Positions 36,923 to 47,111 are shown, numbered from the stretch's first letter. The stretch: 64,000 nt of DNA from Flavobacteriales bacterium (GCA_025210295.1 JAOASC010000028.1:186001-250000); one strand, 5' to 3'. Made by a program: numbers and translations. The notes: a model not told the origin generated them from the sequence alone.

Positions 36923-37915
36923 TTATTCTTTGGTGGTTCTGTAAGGAATGTTTTGATCGGTTAATGACTCCATAAAAGCGACAATGTCACTTTGTTCTTC
37001 TTCTGTTAAATTTAAGGGTTCTAGCATTAGTGTATCCATATTAATAGGATGTTTAACAATTAGATAAGGGTTATTATAATAGGCTACTACTTCTTCTAAT
37101 GTTTTAAACATTCCATTATGCATATACGGAGCGGTTAACGTAATGTTTCTAAGACCTGGAACTTTAAATTTACCAAGATCACTAGAATCATTTGTTACAT
37201 CATATCTACCTTTATCTGTAAGTGTTTGGGCATCATATAATCCAATGTTTCTAAATTCATCTCCTGTGAAGTCAGGTCCAAAGTGACAATCAAAGCATTT
37301 CGCCTTAGTTAAAAATAAAGTACGACCTCTAATTTGAGCTGGAGACATAGCTGTTGTATCCTCTTCATTCATCCATAAATCATGCGGTGCAGAGCCATCA
37401 CTTTCTAAACTTCTTTGAAATTCAGCTAATGCAGTTAGAATACTTGATGAGTCAGGAGAGTGGTTAAAAACTTTCTTAAAGTAATATTGGTAGTGTTCAC
37501 TATTTTGAACGCGTTCTACTGCTTCGGTATAACTTAAATTCATTTCTACTGGATTTTCAATTGGGCCTACTGCTTGTTCCTCTAAACTATTAGCTCTACC
37601 ATCATGAAATAGAAAGGGGCGAGAAAGTGTGTTCATTACTGTCGGTGTATTTCTTGTCCCTAAAGCACCCGAAACACCTTTAGAAAGTGCAGAGCTATCA
37701 GCAAATGCAAATTCAGGATTATGGCAACTAGCACAAGAAATAGATTGATCCTTGGAAAGAATTGGATCGAAGAATAGTTTTGCACCTAAGGTAATTTCAG
37801 AATCAATAGTTTGGTCATATTGTGTTACGTTTTCCTCAAAAGAAGAACTGTTTTGAGGTTGTTCAATACAAGAAAATAAGACCAATGGTATTCCTAAAAA
37901 TAAATAAAACTTCAT
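36923..37915 (-). CDS. Di-haem cytochrome c peroxidase lipoprotein
   Basis: 330 aa of the MauG/CcpA family that reduces hydrogen peroxide in the periplasm. Lipobox LFSCIEQ near residue 16. Two haem-binding CxxCH sites: ISCASCHNPEFAF near 61 and AKCFDCHFGPDFTG near 210. Also GTRNTPTVMNTLSRPFLFHDGR near 86 and APYMHNGMFKTLEEV near 270, which carries the distal Met/His ligand region. Alone on its strand. Confidence 0.93.
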   Translation of the reverse strand: MKFYLFLGIPLVLFSCIEQPQNSSSFEENVTQYDQTIDSEITLGAKLFFDPILSKDQSISCASCHNPEFAFADSSALSKGVSGALGTRNTPTVMNTLSRPFLFHDGRANSLEEQAVGPIENPVEMNLSYTEAVERVQNSEHYQYYFKKVFNHSPDSSSILTALAEFQRSLESDGSAPHDLWMNEEDTTAMSPAQIRGRTLFLTKAKCFDCHFGPDFTGDEFRNIGLYDAQTLTDKGRYDVTNDSSDLGKFKVPGLRNITLTAPYMHNGMFKTLEEVVAYYNNPYLIVKHPINMDTLMLEPLNLTEEEQSDIVAFMESLTDQNIPYRTTKE

Positions 37916-37977
37916 CTTACAAAAATGAAGTTTTATTTTGAGTTTAAGTATGATTTTTTTCAGTAATTCAACTAATT

Positions 37978-39312
37978 CTATAGTAAATCGTTGGCTAAAT
38001 TAGCTAATTCTGAACGCTCTCCTTTTTCTAATTTTATATGAGAAAATAAGTGGTGGCCTTTTAAACGGTCAATTAAATAGGTGAGTCCATTACTCTGTTC
38101 ATCCATATATGGAGTATCAATTTGGTTAATGTCACCTGTGAACACAATTTTAGAGCCTTCACCGGCACGTGTTATGATTGTTTTAATTTCGATAGGTGTA
38201 AGGTTTTGGGCTTCATCAACAATAATGATACTGTTTGCAAGTGTACGTCCTCTAATAAAGGCTAGAGCAATAATGGAAAGTTGTCCGTTTTTTTCCATTT
38301 CTTCTAAGGCAACTTTCTTACGTTCGTTTTCACTGAATTGACTTTTGATAAATTTTAAATTATCCCATAAAGGTTGCATGTAGGGCGATATTTTATCTTC
38401 AGCATTTCCAGGCAAAAAACCGATGTCTCTATTACTTAATGGAATAATGGGGCGTGTTAAAATAATCTGTTCATATTTTTTATGTTGTTCCAGTGCAGCA
38501 GCAAGTGCTAACAACGTTTTTCCAGTTCCAGCAACCCCTTGTAATGCAATGAGTTTGATGTCTTGATTTAGCAGAGCATTTAGGGCAAATGTTTGTTCCG
38601 CATTTCTAGGCTTGATATTATAAGCGTATTGCTTTTCAATATGTTCTACACACTCTGTGAGGTCGTTGTAACGAACAAGTATTGTTTTTTGATTTTCACT
38701 TAAAATATAATATCCATTTGGAGTTTTGGCATCTCCCAAAATTCCATTTTCATCTATAAAATTCTTTTTATATAATGTTGGTATAATAGTGGTGTCTTCT
38801 AATTGAATAAGGGGAAAGCCTTCAGAAACTGTTTTGACATTTTTTACCTTTCCTGTTTCGTAATCTTCAGCTTTTAACCCTAGAGCTTTAGCTTTTAATC
38901 TGAGGTTGATATCTTTAGTTACTAAAATTACTTGCGTACTTTTGATATTGCCTTTTAGAGCTAATGCTGCATTGATAATTTTATGGTCGTTTTTTCCTTG
39001 TCCATATACTTCTTCGGCATTAACACCTTTAAACTCTTCAGGCATAACAATCTTAATGTTACCTTTGTTGGTACCTAAAGAAATCCATTGCGTTAATCCG
39101 TGTTCACCAGAGAGTTTGTCTAAAAAACGAATCACTTCTCTAGCTTCAAAGTTTTTGGTTTCATTTCCGATTTTAAAGTTATCTAATTCTTCAAGAACAG
39201 TAATGGGAATCGCTACATCATTATCTTCAAAATTATTTACAGCTGTACTATCAAAAAGAAGGACTGAAGTGTCAAGTACAAATATTTTTTTGGAAGGCTT
39301 TTTTTTGGGCAT
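37978..39312 (-). CDS. PhoH-family ATPase with N-terminal PIN domain (YlaK-like)
   Basis: About 444 aa from MPKKKPSKKIFVLDTSVLLFD; a longer frame to 39459 runs through the divergent promoter region and is not used. The PIN domain (residues 10-140) shows VLDTSVLL, VLEELDNFK and, later, VTKDINLRLKAKALG, with the acidic metal-site residues of PIN nucleases. The PhoH ATPase half has GVAGTGKTLLALAAAL (Walker A) near 258, IIIVDEAQNL (Walker B) and KIVFTGDINQID. Such PIN-PhoH proteins couple helicase and RNase activity; the substrate is unknown. Confidence 0.93.
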   Translation of the reverse strand: MPKKKPSKKIFVLDTSVLLFDSTAVNNFEDNDVAIPITVLEELDNFKIGNETKNFEAREVIRFLDKLSGEHGLTQWISLGTNKGNIKIVMPEEFKGVNAEEVYGQGKNDHKIINAALALKGNIKSTQVILVTKDINLRLKAKALGLKAEDYETGKVKNVKTVSEGFPLIQLEDTTIIPTLYKKNFIDENGILGDAKTPNGYYILSENQKTILVRYNDLTECVEHIEKQYAYNIKPRNAEQTFALNALLNQDIKLIALQGVAGTGKTLLALAAALEQHKKYEQIILTRPIIPLSNRDIGFLPGNAEDKISPYMQPLWDNLKFIKSQFSENERKKVALEEMEKNGQLSIIALAFIRGRTLANSIIIVDEAQNLTPIEIKTIITRAGEGSKIVFTGDINQIDTPYMDEQSNGLTYLIDRLKGHHLFSHIKLEKGERSELANLANDLL

Positions 39313-39475
39313 AAGCAGGTTTATTAGTTTTTGAAATTTACTTGTTTTTAGTAAAAAAGTTGCAAGAATGAGTCCAAAGTTATTAACGTTTAAATGTTTT
39401 CTATACTCGATTTCTTTATAGGTGGATTTTTTAAGTTTTATATTGTATTTTCGCAGCAATAATAAATTATTAGAG

Positions 39476-41134
39476 ATGAAAGTAAGTTTTTTGATGTTAG
39501 CGATTTTGTTAACGAGTGTTGTATTTGGACAAACGATAGAGCGTGGCCCTTATTTACAGAAAGTAAGCGCGACAAAAATCAATATAAAATGGAGAACAGA
39601 CTCGCCATTGAATAGCAAGGTTTGGTATGGAACTTCATTAGGGAATTTAACACAATCAACGACTGATAATAATGTAGGAACAAATCATGAAGTAATATTA
39701 ACAGGACTTCAACCATCTACTACCTATTACTATGCAATAGGTAGTACGTTAGGACAATTGAGTGCTCAACCTAATTATCATTTTAAAACAAGCCCTAATA
39801 TTGGAACTGTAGAACCAATTAGAACATGGGTGATTGGTGATTTTGGGAAAGGAAATCAAAGTCAGTTGGACGTTATGAATGCTTATCTAAATTACACTGG
39901 TGCTAGAGGAACTGATGTTTGGTTGTGGATGGGTGATAATGCTTATCAGGATGGGAATGATTCCGAATATCAAACGAAAGTATTTAATCAATATGATTCA
40001 ATATTTCCGTTTATGCCCTTTTTCCCTACACCAGGAAATCACGATTATAATAGTATGAGTGGGTATAATTTGTTAACCCCTACATTACATACTTTGCACT
40101 CAGGAGCGTATTATGATATTATTTCCGTTCCAGAAAATGGAGAAATAGGTGGACACCCTTCTGGAACAGAAGCGTTTTATTCTTTTGACTATGGAAACGT
40201 TCATTACATTAGTTTAAATTCTGAGATTCAAAATACCAATTCAAGAAACTCAGCTATGGAGAGTTGGCTGACTCAAGATTTAGCTCAAAATACACAAGAT
40301 TGGACTATTGTATATTTTCATCAAGCTCCTTATTCAAGAGGGTCACATGATTCTGATGATATATGGGAGATTTTTATGAGGGGAATGCGTAAGAATATTT
40401 TACCTATTCTTGATGCCGGAGGAGCTGATTTAGTCTTAAGTGGACATAGTCATAATTATGAACGTTCATATTTAATGAAAGGGCACTATGACTATAGCTC
40501 AGCTATTCAGCCGTCTATGTTTTTAGATGGAAGCACAGGAAATCCAGATAATGGGGAGCCGTATAAAAAATATTATGGCTCAGATTGTTCTGAAGATTAT
40601 GAGGGAATAGTTTATGCTGTAGTTGGAAATTCAGGATCTAAAACTGGTCCTGGGGATGACGAGGGACTTAATCATCCAGCAATGTATATTAGTGATGCAG
40701 AAAATGCTGTAGGATCATTAGTGTTGGATATTTTAGCAGACACACTAACAGGTACTTACATGCGTTCTGATGGACAGGTAATTGACAAGTTTCAAATTCA
40801 AAGAGTAGGAAGTTGTGACACAACTACTGTAGATACCACTTCTAATAATATTCAAGAGCATACTAACAATGTAGTGGTTAAGGTGTTTAGTGATTATAAG
40901 TCAGGAGATTTTAAAATCCGTTTTGATTTAACAGAAAATTCTCCGGTAAGTATTAATGTACATGATATGAATGGCCGACTGATTTACACAAAAGATTTTG
41001 GACATTTAACGAATGGAACACATTACCATACTATTCAAACAGAGTTGAATAACATTCCTGCAGGGATGTATAATTTTAGTATTATTACGAATAAATCAAT
41101 GGTTAGTAAGCGAATATTCAAATTGAAAATATAG
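39476..41134 (+). CDS. Secreted purple-acid-phosphatase-like enzyme with T9SS type A tail
   Basis: About 552 aa from MKVSFLMLAILLTSVVFGQ (signal peptide). An N-terminal FN3-like domain (GPYLQKVSATKINIKWRTDS, LQPSTTYYYAIGS) precedes the metallophosphoesterase: VIGDFGKGN, MGDNAYQDG, PGNHDYNS, YFHQAPYSRGSHDSD and LSGHSHNYERS, i.e. all metal-ligand motifs. The last 80 residues are a type A sorting domain (VSINVHDMNGRLIYT, IPAGMYNFSIITN, KRIFKLKI). It should be exported by T9SS and release phosphate outside the cell. Confidence 0.93.
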   Translation: MKVSFLMLAILLTSVVFGQTIERGPYLQKVSATKINIKWRTDSPLNSKVWYGTSLGNLTQSTTDNNVGTNHEVILTGLQPSTTYYYAIGSTLGQLSAQPNYHFKTSPNIGTVEPIRTWVIGDFGKGNQSQLDVMNAYLNYTGARGTDVWLWMGDNAYQDGNDSEYQTKVFNQYDSIFPFMPFFPTPGNHDYNSMSGYNLLTPTLHTLHSGAYYDIISVPENGEIGGHPSGTEAFYSFDYGNVHYISLNSEIQNTNSRNSAMESWLTQDLAQNTQDWTIVYFHQAPYSRGSHDSDDIWEIFMRGMRKNILPILDAGGADLVLSGHSHNYERSYLMKGHYDYSSAIQPSMFLDGSTGNPDNGEPYKKYYGSDCSEDYEGIVYAVVGNSGSKTGPGDDEGLNHPAMYISDAENAVGSLVLDILADTLTGTYMRSDGQVIDKFQIQRVGSCDTTTVDTTSNNIQEHTNNVVVKVFSDYKSGDFKIRFDLTENSPVSINVHDMNGRLIYTKDFGHLTNGTHYHTIQTELNNIPAGMYNFSIITNKSMVSKRIFKLKI

Positions 41135-41155
41135 TATATAGGTATTCTATAAACA

Positions 41156-41188
41156 AAAAAAGCTCGAAGAATTTCTTCGAGCTTTTTT
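41156..41188. terminator. Two-way terminator after rpoD and the phosphatase
   Basis: Perfect 15-base arms AAAAAAGCTCGAAGA (41156-41170) and TCTTCGAGCTTTTTT (41174-41188) with loop ATT, between convergent genes. One of the strongest hairpins in the window. Confidence 0.92.
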
Positions 41189-41228
41189 ATTAATGTAATG
41201 ATTTAATTCATATAAAAGTAGTTTAAAT

Positions 41229-42095
41229 TTAACCTAAATAAGCTTTTAACATTTTACTTCTAGAAGTATGTTTTAGTCTTCTAATAGCTTTTTCTTTAAT
41301 TTGTCTAACACGTTCTCTTGTTAGCTCAAAACGTTCTCCTATTTCCTCTAAGGTCATCGGTAATTTTTGACCTAAACCAAAGTACAAACGAACAACATCT
41401 GCTTCTCTTGGTGTAAGTGTGCTTAATGAACGTTCAATTTCTTTTCTTAATGATTCATGCATTAACTCTTTGTCTGGTCCTGCTGAATTTTCAGAGGGCA
41501 TAACTTCATACATGTTGCTACTTCCATCATCATCTCCCAGAGGAGCGTCCATTGATAGGTGTCTTCCAGAGTTAGACATCGACTGCTTAACTTCGGCAAC
41601 AGTGACATCCAATTCAAAAGCGATTTCCTCTGCTGTAGGAGGACGACCATAAAGTTGTTCTAAATCAGAAAAAGCTCTATTAATCTTGTTAATCGATCCA
41701 ATTTTATTTAAAGGTAGACGTACAATTCTTGATTGTTCAGCTAATGCTTGTAAAATAGATTGACGAATCCACCATACAGCATAAGAAATAAATTTAAAAC
41801 CTCTAGTTTCATCAAATCTTTTTGCTGCTTTAATTAGGCCTAAGTTACCTTCATTAATTAAATCGGGAAGTGTTAACCCTTGATTTTGATACTGTTTAGA
41901 AACTGATACAACAAAACGTAAATTCGCTTTGACCATTCTATCTAGGGCTTCTTCATCTCCAGCTCTAATTCGTTGAGCTAATTCAACTTCTTCTTGAGCT
42001 GTAATTAAGTCAACTCGGCCAATTTCTTGTAGGTATTTGTCTAAGGATGCGGTTTCTCTGTTGGTTACCTGTTTGGTGATTTTTAGTTGTCTCAT
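41229..42095 (-). CDS. rpoD: Primary RNA polymerase sigma factor
   Basis: 288 aa sigma-70 of the short Bacteroidota type without region 1.1. Region 1.2 is [20 protein letters not shown], region 2 is [19 protein letters not shown] with [21 protein letters not shown] and [22 protein letters not shown], region 3 [18 protein letters not shown], region 4 [17 protein letters not shown] and [20 protein letters not shown]. The housekeeping sigma that reads the TTG/TAnnTTTG promoters seen in the window. Confidence 0.97.
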   Translation of the reverse strand: MRQLKITKQVTNRETASLDKYLQEIGRVDLITAQEEVELAQRIRAGDEEALDRMVKANLRFVVSVSKQYQNQGLTLPDLINEGNLGLIKAAKRFDETRGFKFISYAVWWIRQSILQALAEQSRIVRLPLNKIGSINKINRAFSDLEQLYGRPPTAEEIAFELDVTVAEVKQSMSNSGRHLSMDAPLGDDDGSSNMYEVMPSENSAGPDKELMHESLRKEIERSLSTLTPREADVVRLYFGLGQKLPMTLEEIGERFELTRERVRQIKEKAIRRLKHTSRSKMLKAYLG

Positions 42096-42233
42096 TCTTA
42101 TGGTAAAATTTTGTGGTGTGCATTGTTTTACGTAAGAATCTGATTTATAGTTACAAAAAAAAATAAATATTAAAATAAATCTGTTTATAAAATGGCTATA
42201 AACGAATGAGAATCTACTTCTTGAGTGTTAAAA

Positions 42234-43145
42234 TTAATTCCATCTCATTAGTTGAGAGGACTCAAAAGTCCATTCTGGAGTGTTGATTGTTGAAGGATTT
42301 GGATCTAATGGGTACCAAGGAGAATTAGTAGAAAGACTTTTTAATAATTGAAAGTTTTGGGCAGGCATATAACTTTGAGCTAATAGGTACATTTTTGTTC
42401 CATTAGGGCTTTCAACAAGATCAACAACCATTACTGCATGACCTGGAAATCCACCTTGGATTAAAAGGTCTCCAACTTGCATGTCCTGATAAGGAACAGG
42501 GGTAAGTTCTTTACTTAATGAATGGGTTCCAGCGTAATTAAATACTTGAATTAAATAGCTTTTGAAACTTTTGTAAGAAGTGTTACATTTCTCTTTTTTT
42601 ACCCAAGAAACACTTTTTCCTTTAGGAATGGGGTAGTAGCCATTTCTCCATTTTTGATAGGGGACATAAGCTCCATTGGTGTAATTAAAGTGGATTTTAT
42701 CGTATTGTTGTGTATGGTACAAATATTCAGCTCTAATTCGCATAGTTGCATCTGCGCATTGCTGTAAATCTCTCGTTCCTATATCTAAATCAAAAACAGC
42801 AAAATGAGCATCTTGATTCCATTTTTCTTCACCATTATATAACATTACATTTGGATTTCCTTGTTTTAAAGGTAGTCTTCGTATCCAATGTGTAAAAGAA
42901 TTTTGAGGTGAGCTTACACGTTGAAATCCTTCTGGAGGTTGGATCCTATTGATCAATGTATTGTTTAAATCAAAGTCTTCTAACCAAGAAAGTGAATATT
43001 TGAGGGTGTCGTTGGTTAATATTTTTACAGGATGACTTTGATCAATAATATGACTTGAATGGTTAAGAGTACTTTCTTTAGATGGAGTTTCAGTATTACA
43101 GTTAGCAAAAAAAAGGATTGTTAAGAACGAAAAGAATAGTTTCAT
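42234..43145 (-). CDS. DUF4846 lipoprotein
   Basis: About 303 aa from MKLFFSFLTILFFANCNTE (lipobox FFANC); the longer frame needs a TTG. Conserved DUF4846 segments: INRIQPPEGFQRVSSPQNSFTHWIRRLPL near 70, DLDIGTRDLQQCADATMRIRAEYLY near 120 and GDLLIQGGFPGHAVMVVDL near 225. The GHAV motif with an upstream Cys recalls papain-like/NlpC folds, but catalysis is unproven. It is downstream of the second ECF sigma group on the same strand. Confidence 0.85.
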   Translation of the reverse strand: MKLFFSFLTILFFANCNTETPSKESTLNHSSHIIDQSHPVKILTNDTLKYSLSWLEDFDLNNTLINRIQPPEGFQRVSSPQNSFTHWIRRLPLKQGNPNVMLYNGEEKWNQDAHFAVFDLDIGTRDLQQCADATMRIRAEYLYHTQQYDKIHFNYTNGAYVPYQKWRNGYYPIPKGKSVSWVKKEKCNTSYKSFKSYLIQVFNYAGTHSLSKELTPVPYQDMQVGDLLIQGGFPGHAVMVVDLVESPNGTKMYLLAQSYMPAQNFQLLKSLSTNSPWYPLDPNPSTINTPEWTFESSQLMRWN

Positions 43146-43194
43146 TGTAATCGGTTTTATGTTGTTGTAATACAAATTAATTAAAAGGGTACAC

Positions 43195-43644
43195 CTATTC
43201 TTTTGGTGTGATCAAATAATATTGATTAACAGTAATTAATTGGTTCGTTTCTTCCTTTCTTATGGATAGTTTTTGCTGGTTGTCAGATAACTGACCATCA
43301 TAAATGATAAAGTAATTGTTGTTTACATTTTCAACTGTTGTAAATCGAATATGCCCTTTTTTATAACTGTAAGTGGTCTTTGGAAATTGATTACAGGTAC
43401 TGTCTAAAGCACATAAAGTCAGCTTTACAAGTGCTCTTTTAGGAGACATTTTTTTCGCTAAACTATAGTATACATTACCATCTTTGGTAAAGAAAAAATA
43501 AGCAGGTAACTTCGTTTTTTTCAGTGAATTGTGATATAGGCCTTCTATTTTTTCTGTTTTTCTGACTTTAATACTATGCTGGGCAGAAAGTAGGTTTGAA
43601 GTACTTACTAACAGTAATATTAAAGCTAACTTTTGTAGATTCAT
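43195..43644 (-). CDS. Secreted protein of unknown function
   Basis: 149 aa. Signal peptide MNLQKLALILLLVSTSNLLSAQ. The mature part is beta-rich with one Cys pair (LCALDSTCNQF). No domain recognised. It starts 31 bases after the anti-sigma-like gene and precedes the DUF4846 gene, so it is likely part of the same transcript. Confidence 0.65.
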   Translation of the reverse strand: MNLQKLALILLLVSTSNLLSAQHSIKVRKTEKIEGLYHNSLKKTKLPAYFFFTKDGNVYYSLAKKMSPKRALVKLTLCALDSTCNQFPKTTYSYKKGHIRFTTVENVNNNYFIIYDGQLSDNQQKLSIRKEETNQLITVNQYYLITPKE

Positions 43645-43675
43645 ATATGTTGCTTAACAAAAAATAATCCAATCT

Positions 43676-45361
43676 CTAAATTTTCAAAATTAACTTTTTT
43701 AGTTCATCTAACGAAAGGTTCTTAATTTCATTGGTTTGAAAAGCTGAATTATTGCTAATAGCATCCTTAAAACTCGCTTTATTCACCAAGAACAATTGTT
43801 GACCTTCTTTTATTCCAATAATACTGATGTTCGATTGAGGATTATAAGAAAAGTAATTACTCTTGTTGAGGTAATAAGTAAAGGAAGCGTTACGTTTGCT
43901 TTCGATAACATAAATTTTTTCAAAAGAAATGGTATCATTACTGGTATTCAAAAAAAGTGGTTGTTCAACAGCTTTTAATGCGATACTATTTTCAGGTGGA
44001 CTCGGCATTTTTGGTCGATTGATAATTGGTCGATCGAAATTAAAAACACCAAAACTAGCAATTGGAGCAGCCAAAGCAACAGCAACTGTAGAAATGACTT
44101 CTTTCGCTTTGTTTTTCAGCTGATCTCGTTCGTCAAATCGCTTCTTTTTTTCTTCATAATCTTCTTTTAATCGTTGTGCCTTTTCTTCTTTTTGATCAAG
44201 AATAGCAACATATTTGGCATACTTATTACCATATATATGTTGTGCTTTTTCCCAATCTTTTCCTGTATATACAGGTTGAGCAACTACCAGTTCAACATCG
44301 GTTTTATTTTTTAAAACTAATTCATACGTCATTGCTTTATGGTGTGGCCTTAATTGTATATCATCCCATTCTGTATTGTAGATGTACTGTATGTTTTTAC
44401 TTGATTTTATTGGGGCAAATTGAACTGATCCAAAGCTTGCTAATTCTGGAAATTCGTATTTGTCAATATCTAATGTAAAGCTCTCCTCTTTATTGATTAA
44501 TTTCTTGGGAGCTACAGGTTCTGTTGTTAGATGTTTGTGAAGTTCCTTTTGAGCTCTTTCCCATTTTTGATTGGCAATATTTTGTTCTTTGTATGCTAAT
44601 TTCCAACTAGTTTCATCAAAGGAATGTGTTTTGTCTTGTTCAAATGTTGTTGTTTGTTTGAGTGTATTACTCATTAAAAAATTCCATTTTTTAGAAATCG
44701 TATCTAAGTGATAAAAATTAAAATCTGGAGAGCTTATAGAAGCGTTAAATGCGATAGCTAATGGAGTTGTTTTATTAATAGCAATTGGGAGGTTGTTTAA
44801 GGTATTACCTTTTAGTTGAAGCATGCCTCCAGACTCAAAAGTATAAGTCATTCCCGCACTATCATATTCCATTGGTATACCGCTAATAAGAAAATCAACG
44901 GGGTCATTGTACACACTAAGTTCTAATGCTACAGTATCTCTTACAGTTGTGCCATCAGAGTAAACAAATGCATTTTTAGGAATAGTTAGCGTTGCTCCAT
45001 TGTAGTGGATTTGTTGCGCTTTTTGGGGAAGTATTAAAAATGTTTTAAATGGTATTTGGAGGTTCTTTAAAGGTTTATTTATGCATGATGTTTCTTCTTT
45101 AAATGGAACAGGCGTTTTGTTAATGTGGGTAGAGTCTTTCTTTTTTATAGCTATTGTAGATGAGTCACTTGATTTTAAAGTTGTTTTTGGGGCGAATACA
45201 AATGTTAAAACTGCTATAGATACTAACGAAACAGAGATAAAGAACCAGTTTTGTTGGTAAAACGGTTTCATAGCTTTTTGCAGACGCATGATTTCATTAA
45301 AATCTTTCTTTTGATTGATTTTTGAAGGCTCTAGTTGGGGTCTATCGTAATTAATTTTCAT
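43676..45361 (-). CDS. Single-pass membrane protein, probable anti-sigma factor partner
   Basis: 561 aa. A cytoplasmic N-terminus of about 38 residues (MKINYDRPQLEPSKINQKKD) is followed by one helix near 39-57 (FFISVSLVSIAVLTFVFAP) and a large periplasmic part. Residues near 115-190 resemble a Bacteroidota beta module (GATLTIPKNAFVYSDGTTV, DPVDFLISGIPMEYDSAG, FESGGMLQL). A coiled coil rich in Glu/Lys lies near 395-430. Its ATG overlaps the stop of the ECF sigma gene by 4 bases, the usual sigma/anti-sigma arrangement. No zinc ZAS motif, so the inhibitor role is inferred. Confidence 0.75.
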   Translation of the reverse strand: MKINYDRPQLEPSKINQKKDFNEIMRLQKAMKPFYQQNWFFISVSLVSIAVLTFVFAPKTTLKSSDSSTIAIKKKDSTHINKTPVPFKEETSCINKPLKNLQIPFKTFLILPQKAQQIHYNGATLTIPKNAFVYSDGTTVRDTVALELSVYNDPVDFLISGIPMEYDSAGMTYTFESGGMLQLKGNTLNNLPIAINKTTPLAIAFNASISSPDFNFYHLDTISKKWNFLMSNTLKQTTTFEQDKTHSFDETSWKLAYKEQNIANQKWERAQKELHKHLTTEPVAPKKLINKEESFTLDIDKYEFPELASFGSVQFAPIKSSKNIQYIYNTEWDDIQLRPHHKAMTYELVLKNKTDVELVVAQPVYTGKDWEKAQHIYGNKYAKYVAILDQKEEKAQRLKEDYEEKKKRFDERDQLKNKAKEVISTVAVALAAPIASFGVFNFDRPIINRPKMPSPPENSIALKAVEQPLFLNTSNDTISFEKIYVIESKRNASFTYYLNKSNYFSYNPQSNISIIGIKEGQQLFLVNKASFKDAISNNSAFQTNEIKNLSLDELKKLILKI

Positions 45362-45930
45362 ACTGCAAACTTTGTTTTTAATTTACCTAGTATTCGATGT
45401 GCTTTTACCTTGGCATTATTTTCTTTAATGTTTAAAATTTCAGCTATTTCTTTGAAGCTTCGGTTTTCAAAATACCTTAATTCAATAATTGAAATTTCCT
45501 CTTTTTTTAAAGATAAAATGGCCTTTTTTAGTTTGGTTTTTTCTTCTTCTGAGAAAACTTCTTCATGAGCTTCATCAATTAAGAAAGGTTTAAAAGCTAA
45601 AGAATCAATGTTAATTGTTTGTTCCGCTTTTTGATCTTTAAATGATTGGTAAACGACACTCATTGCAATTCGATATAACCAACTACCAAATGGAACACCT
45701 TTGTATTCATACTTTTTGATGTTGGTCAGTGCTTTTAAAAAAACTTGACTAGTTAAGTCATCAGCAATTTCTTCAGTCGCAACTCTCTGGTAGCAATACC
45801 TGTAAATTTGTTCATAATATTTGTGGTATAAACTTTCAAAGTATTTAGGGTTTTTCTGAGCAGCTTTAATGATAGCTAACTCAGTGGTTAATTGTTGTTT
45901 TGTATGATGATATTTTTTAGAAATATTCAC
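45358..45930 (-). CDS. ECF RNA polymerase sigma factor
   Basis: 190 aa. Region 2: YFESLYHKYYEQIYRYCYQR, EEIADDLTSQVFLKALTNI, FGSWLYRIAMSVVYQSFKD. Region 4: ILSLKKEEISIIELRYFENRS and FKEIAEILNIKENNAKVKAHRI. First gene of a leftward group with the membrane protein that follows, a small secreted protein and the DUF4846 lipoprotein. Confidence 0.93.
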   Translation of the reverse strand: MNISKKYHHTKQQLTTELAIIKAAQKNPKYFESLYHKYYEQIYRYCYQRVATEEIADDLTSQVFLKALTNIKKYEYKGVPFGSWLYRIAMSVVYQSFKDQKAEQTINIDSLAFKPFLIDEAHEEVFSEEEKTKLKKAILSLKKEEISIIELRYFENRSFKEIAEILNIKENNAKVKAHRILGKLKTKFAV

Positions 45931-46046
45931 GAAATACTTATAGTTTGATTATATAACTCCAAATAAGTTTTTGGTTACAAAAATGATAAATTTATTAGTA
46001 AGGATTTGATTTTTATACTACTAAAGAGTTAAATTAGTTGCTCTTT

Positions 46047-47111
46047 ATGAAGATCTTATCTTATTTCACTTTTGTATTGTTTCTATTTTTTAGTTGTGCT
46101 AAGCAGACAGCTAATCAGTTGATTACAGACAGTAATAATAACTGTAGTTTTGAAAACCAAGGTTGTCAATATTCTTATACTGAGATGAATGGGGTTAGTT
46201 TTGAAAATGTGAGTTATGCAATTGATACTACTCATGTTAAACCAATCAAAAACATCAACGCTACCTGGATTGCAACAATGCCGTTTGCTTTTATTCAAAA
46301 TGGAGATGATTCGGTACAGTATAATAGTAATTTTCAATGGTATGGTGAAACACGAGAGGGAGTTATTGATATTATCAATTTGTGCCATCAAGAAGGATTG
46401 AAAGTCATGTTAAAGCCACATATCTGGGCTATGGGGACTTGGGTAGGTGCGATCAACTATCAAACTGAAGCTGAGTGGCAAACATTTGAAAATTCTTATA
46501 TGAATTATATTTTAGATTTTGCTTTTGTAGCCGACTCCATGGAGGTTGAGGCTTTTTGTATTGGAGTTGAAATGAAACAAGTCGTAGTTAATCGCCCCTT
46601 ATTTTGGAATGCTTTAATAGATTCAGTTCGTTTAGTTTATTCTGGTCCTATTACTTATGCGGCCAATTGGGATAATTATCAAAATGTTACTTTTTGGGAT
46701 CAATTAGACTTTATTGGTATTGATGCTTATTTTCCAGTAGCTACACAACAGACCCCATCAGTTGAGGATTGTTATAATGGTTGGGAAAACGATTACGATA
46801 TGATTAAGGACTTGTGTGAATCGATCAATAAGAAAGTTGTTTTTACAGAATTTGGATACCGAAATATTGATTATACAGGACAAGAACCTTGGACAGAAAG
46901 CAGTAATACAACTTTCAATAATCAAGCGCAAGAAAACGCTTATAAAGCATTGTTTTGTCGTTTTTGGGGAGAAGCATGGTTCAATGGTGGATTCTTATGG
47001 AAGTGGCATCCCAACCATAGTAATGCAGGGGGAAATAATAACAATCGTTTTACTCCACAGAATAAGCCTGTTGAAGTGTTAATCTCAAAAGTTTTTGAAC
47101 AAACCAATTAG
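46047..47111 (+). CDS. GH113-like glycoside hydrolase lipoprotein
   Basis: About 354 aa from MKILSYFTFVLFLFFSCAKQ (lipobox FFSC). A TIM-barrel with GLKVMLKPHIWAMGTWVGAI near 115, the acid/base candidate in FCIGVEMKQVVVN near 170, DFIGIDAYFPV near 225 and the nucleophile candidate in VVFTEFGYRNIDYTG near 270, followed by FNGGFLWKWHP. This matches GH113 beta-mannanase-like proteins; specificity cannot be read from sequence. murQ begins shortly downstream, hinting at a cell-wall link but not proving it. Confidence 0.85.
   Translation: MKILSYFTFVLFLFFSCAKQTANQLITDSNNNCSFENQGCQYSYTEMNGVSFENVSYAIDTTHVKPIKNINATWIATMPFAFIQNGDDSVQYNSNFQWYGETREGVIDIINLCHQEGLKVMLKPHIWAMGTWVGAINYQTEAEWQTFENSYMNYILDFAFVADSMEVEAFCIGVEMKQVVVNRPLFWNALIDSVRLVYSGPITYAANWDNYQNVTFWDQLDFIGIDAYFPVATQQTPSVEDCYNGWENDYDMIKDLCESINKKVVFTEFGYRNIDYTGQEPWTESSNTTFNNQAQENAYKALFCRFWGEAWFNGGFLWKWHPNHSNAGGNNNNRFTPQNKPVEVLISKVFEQTN

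Noticed and set aside
41419-41652. Open frame opposite rpoD (similar antisense frames lie opposite many genes here)
   Set aside because: It is fully inside a conserved gene on the other strand, has no domain, and mirrors the codon pattern of the real gene.
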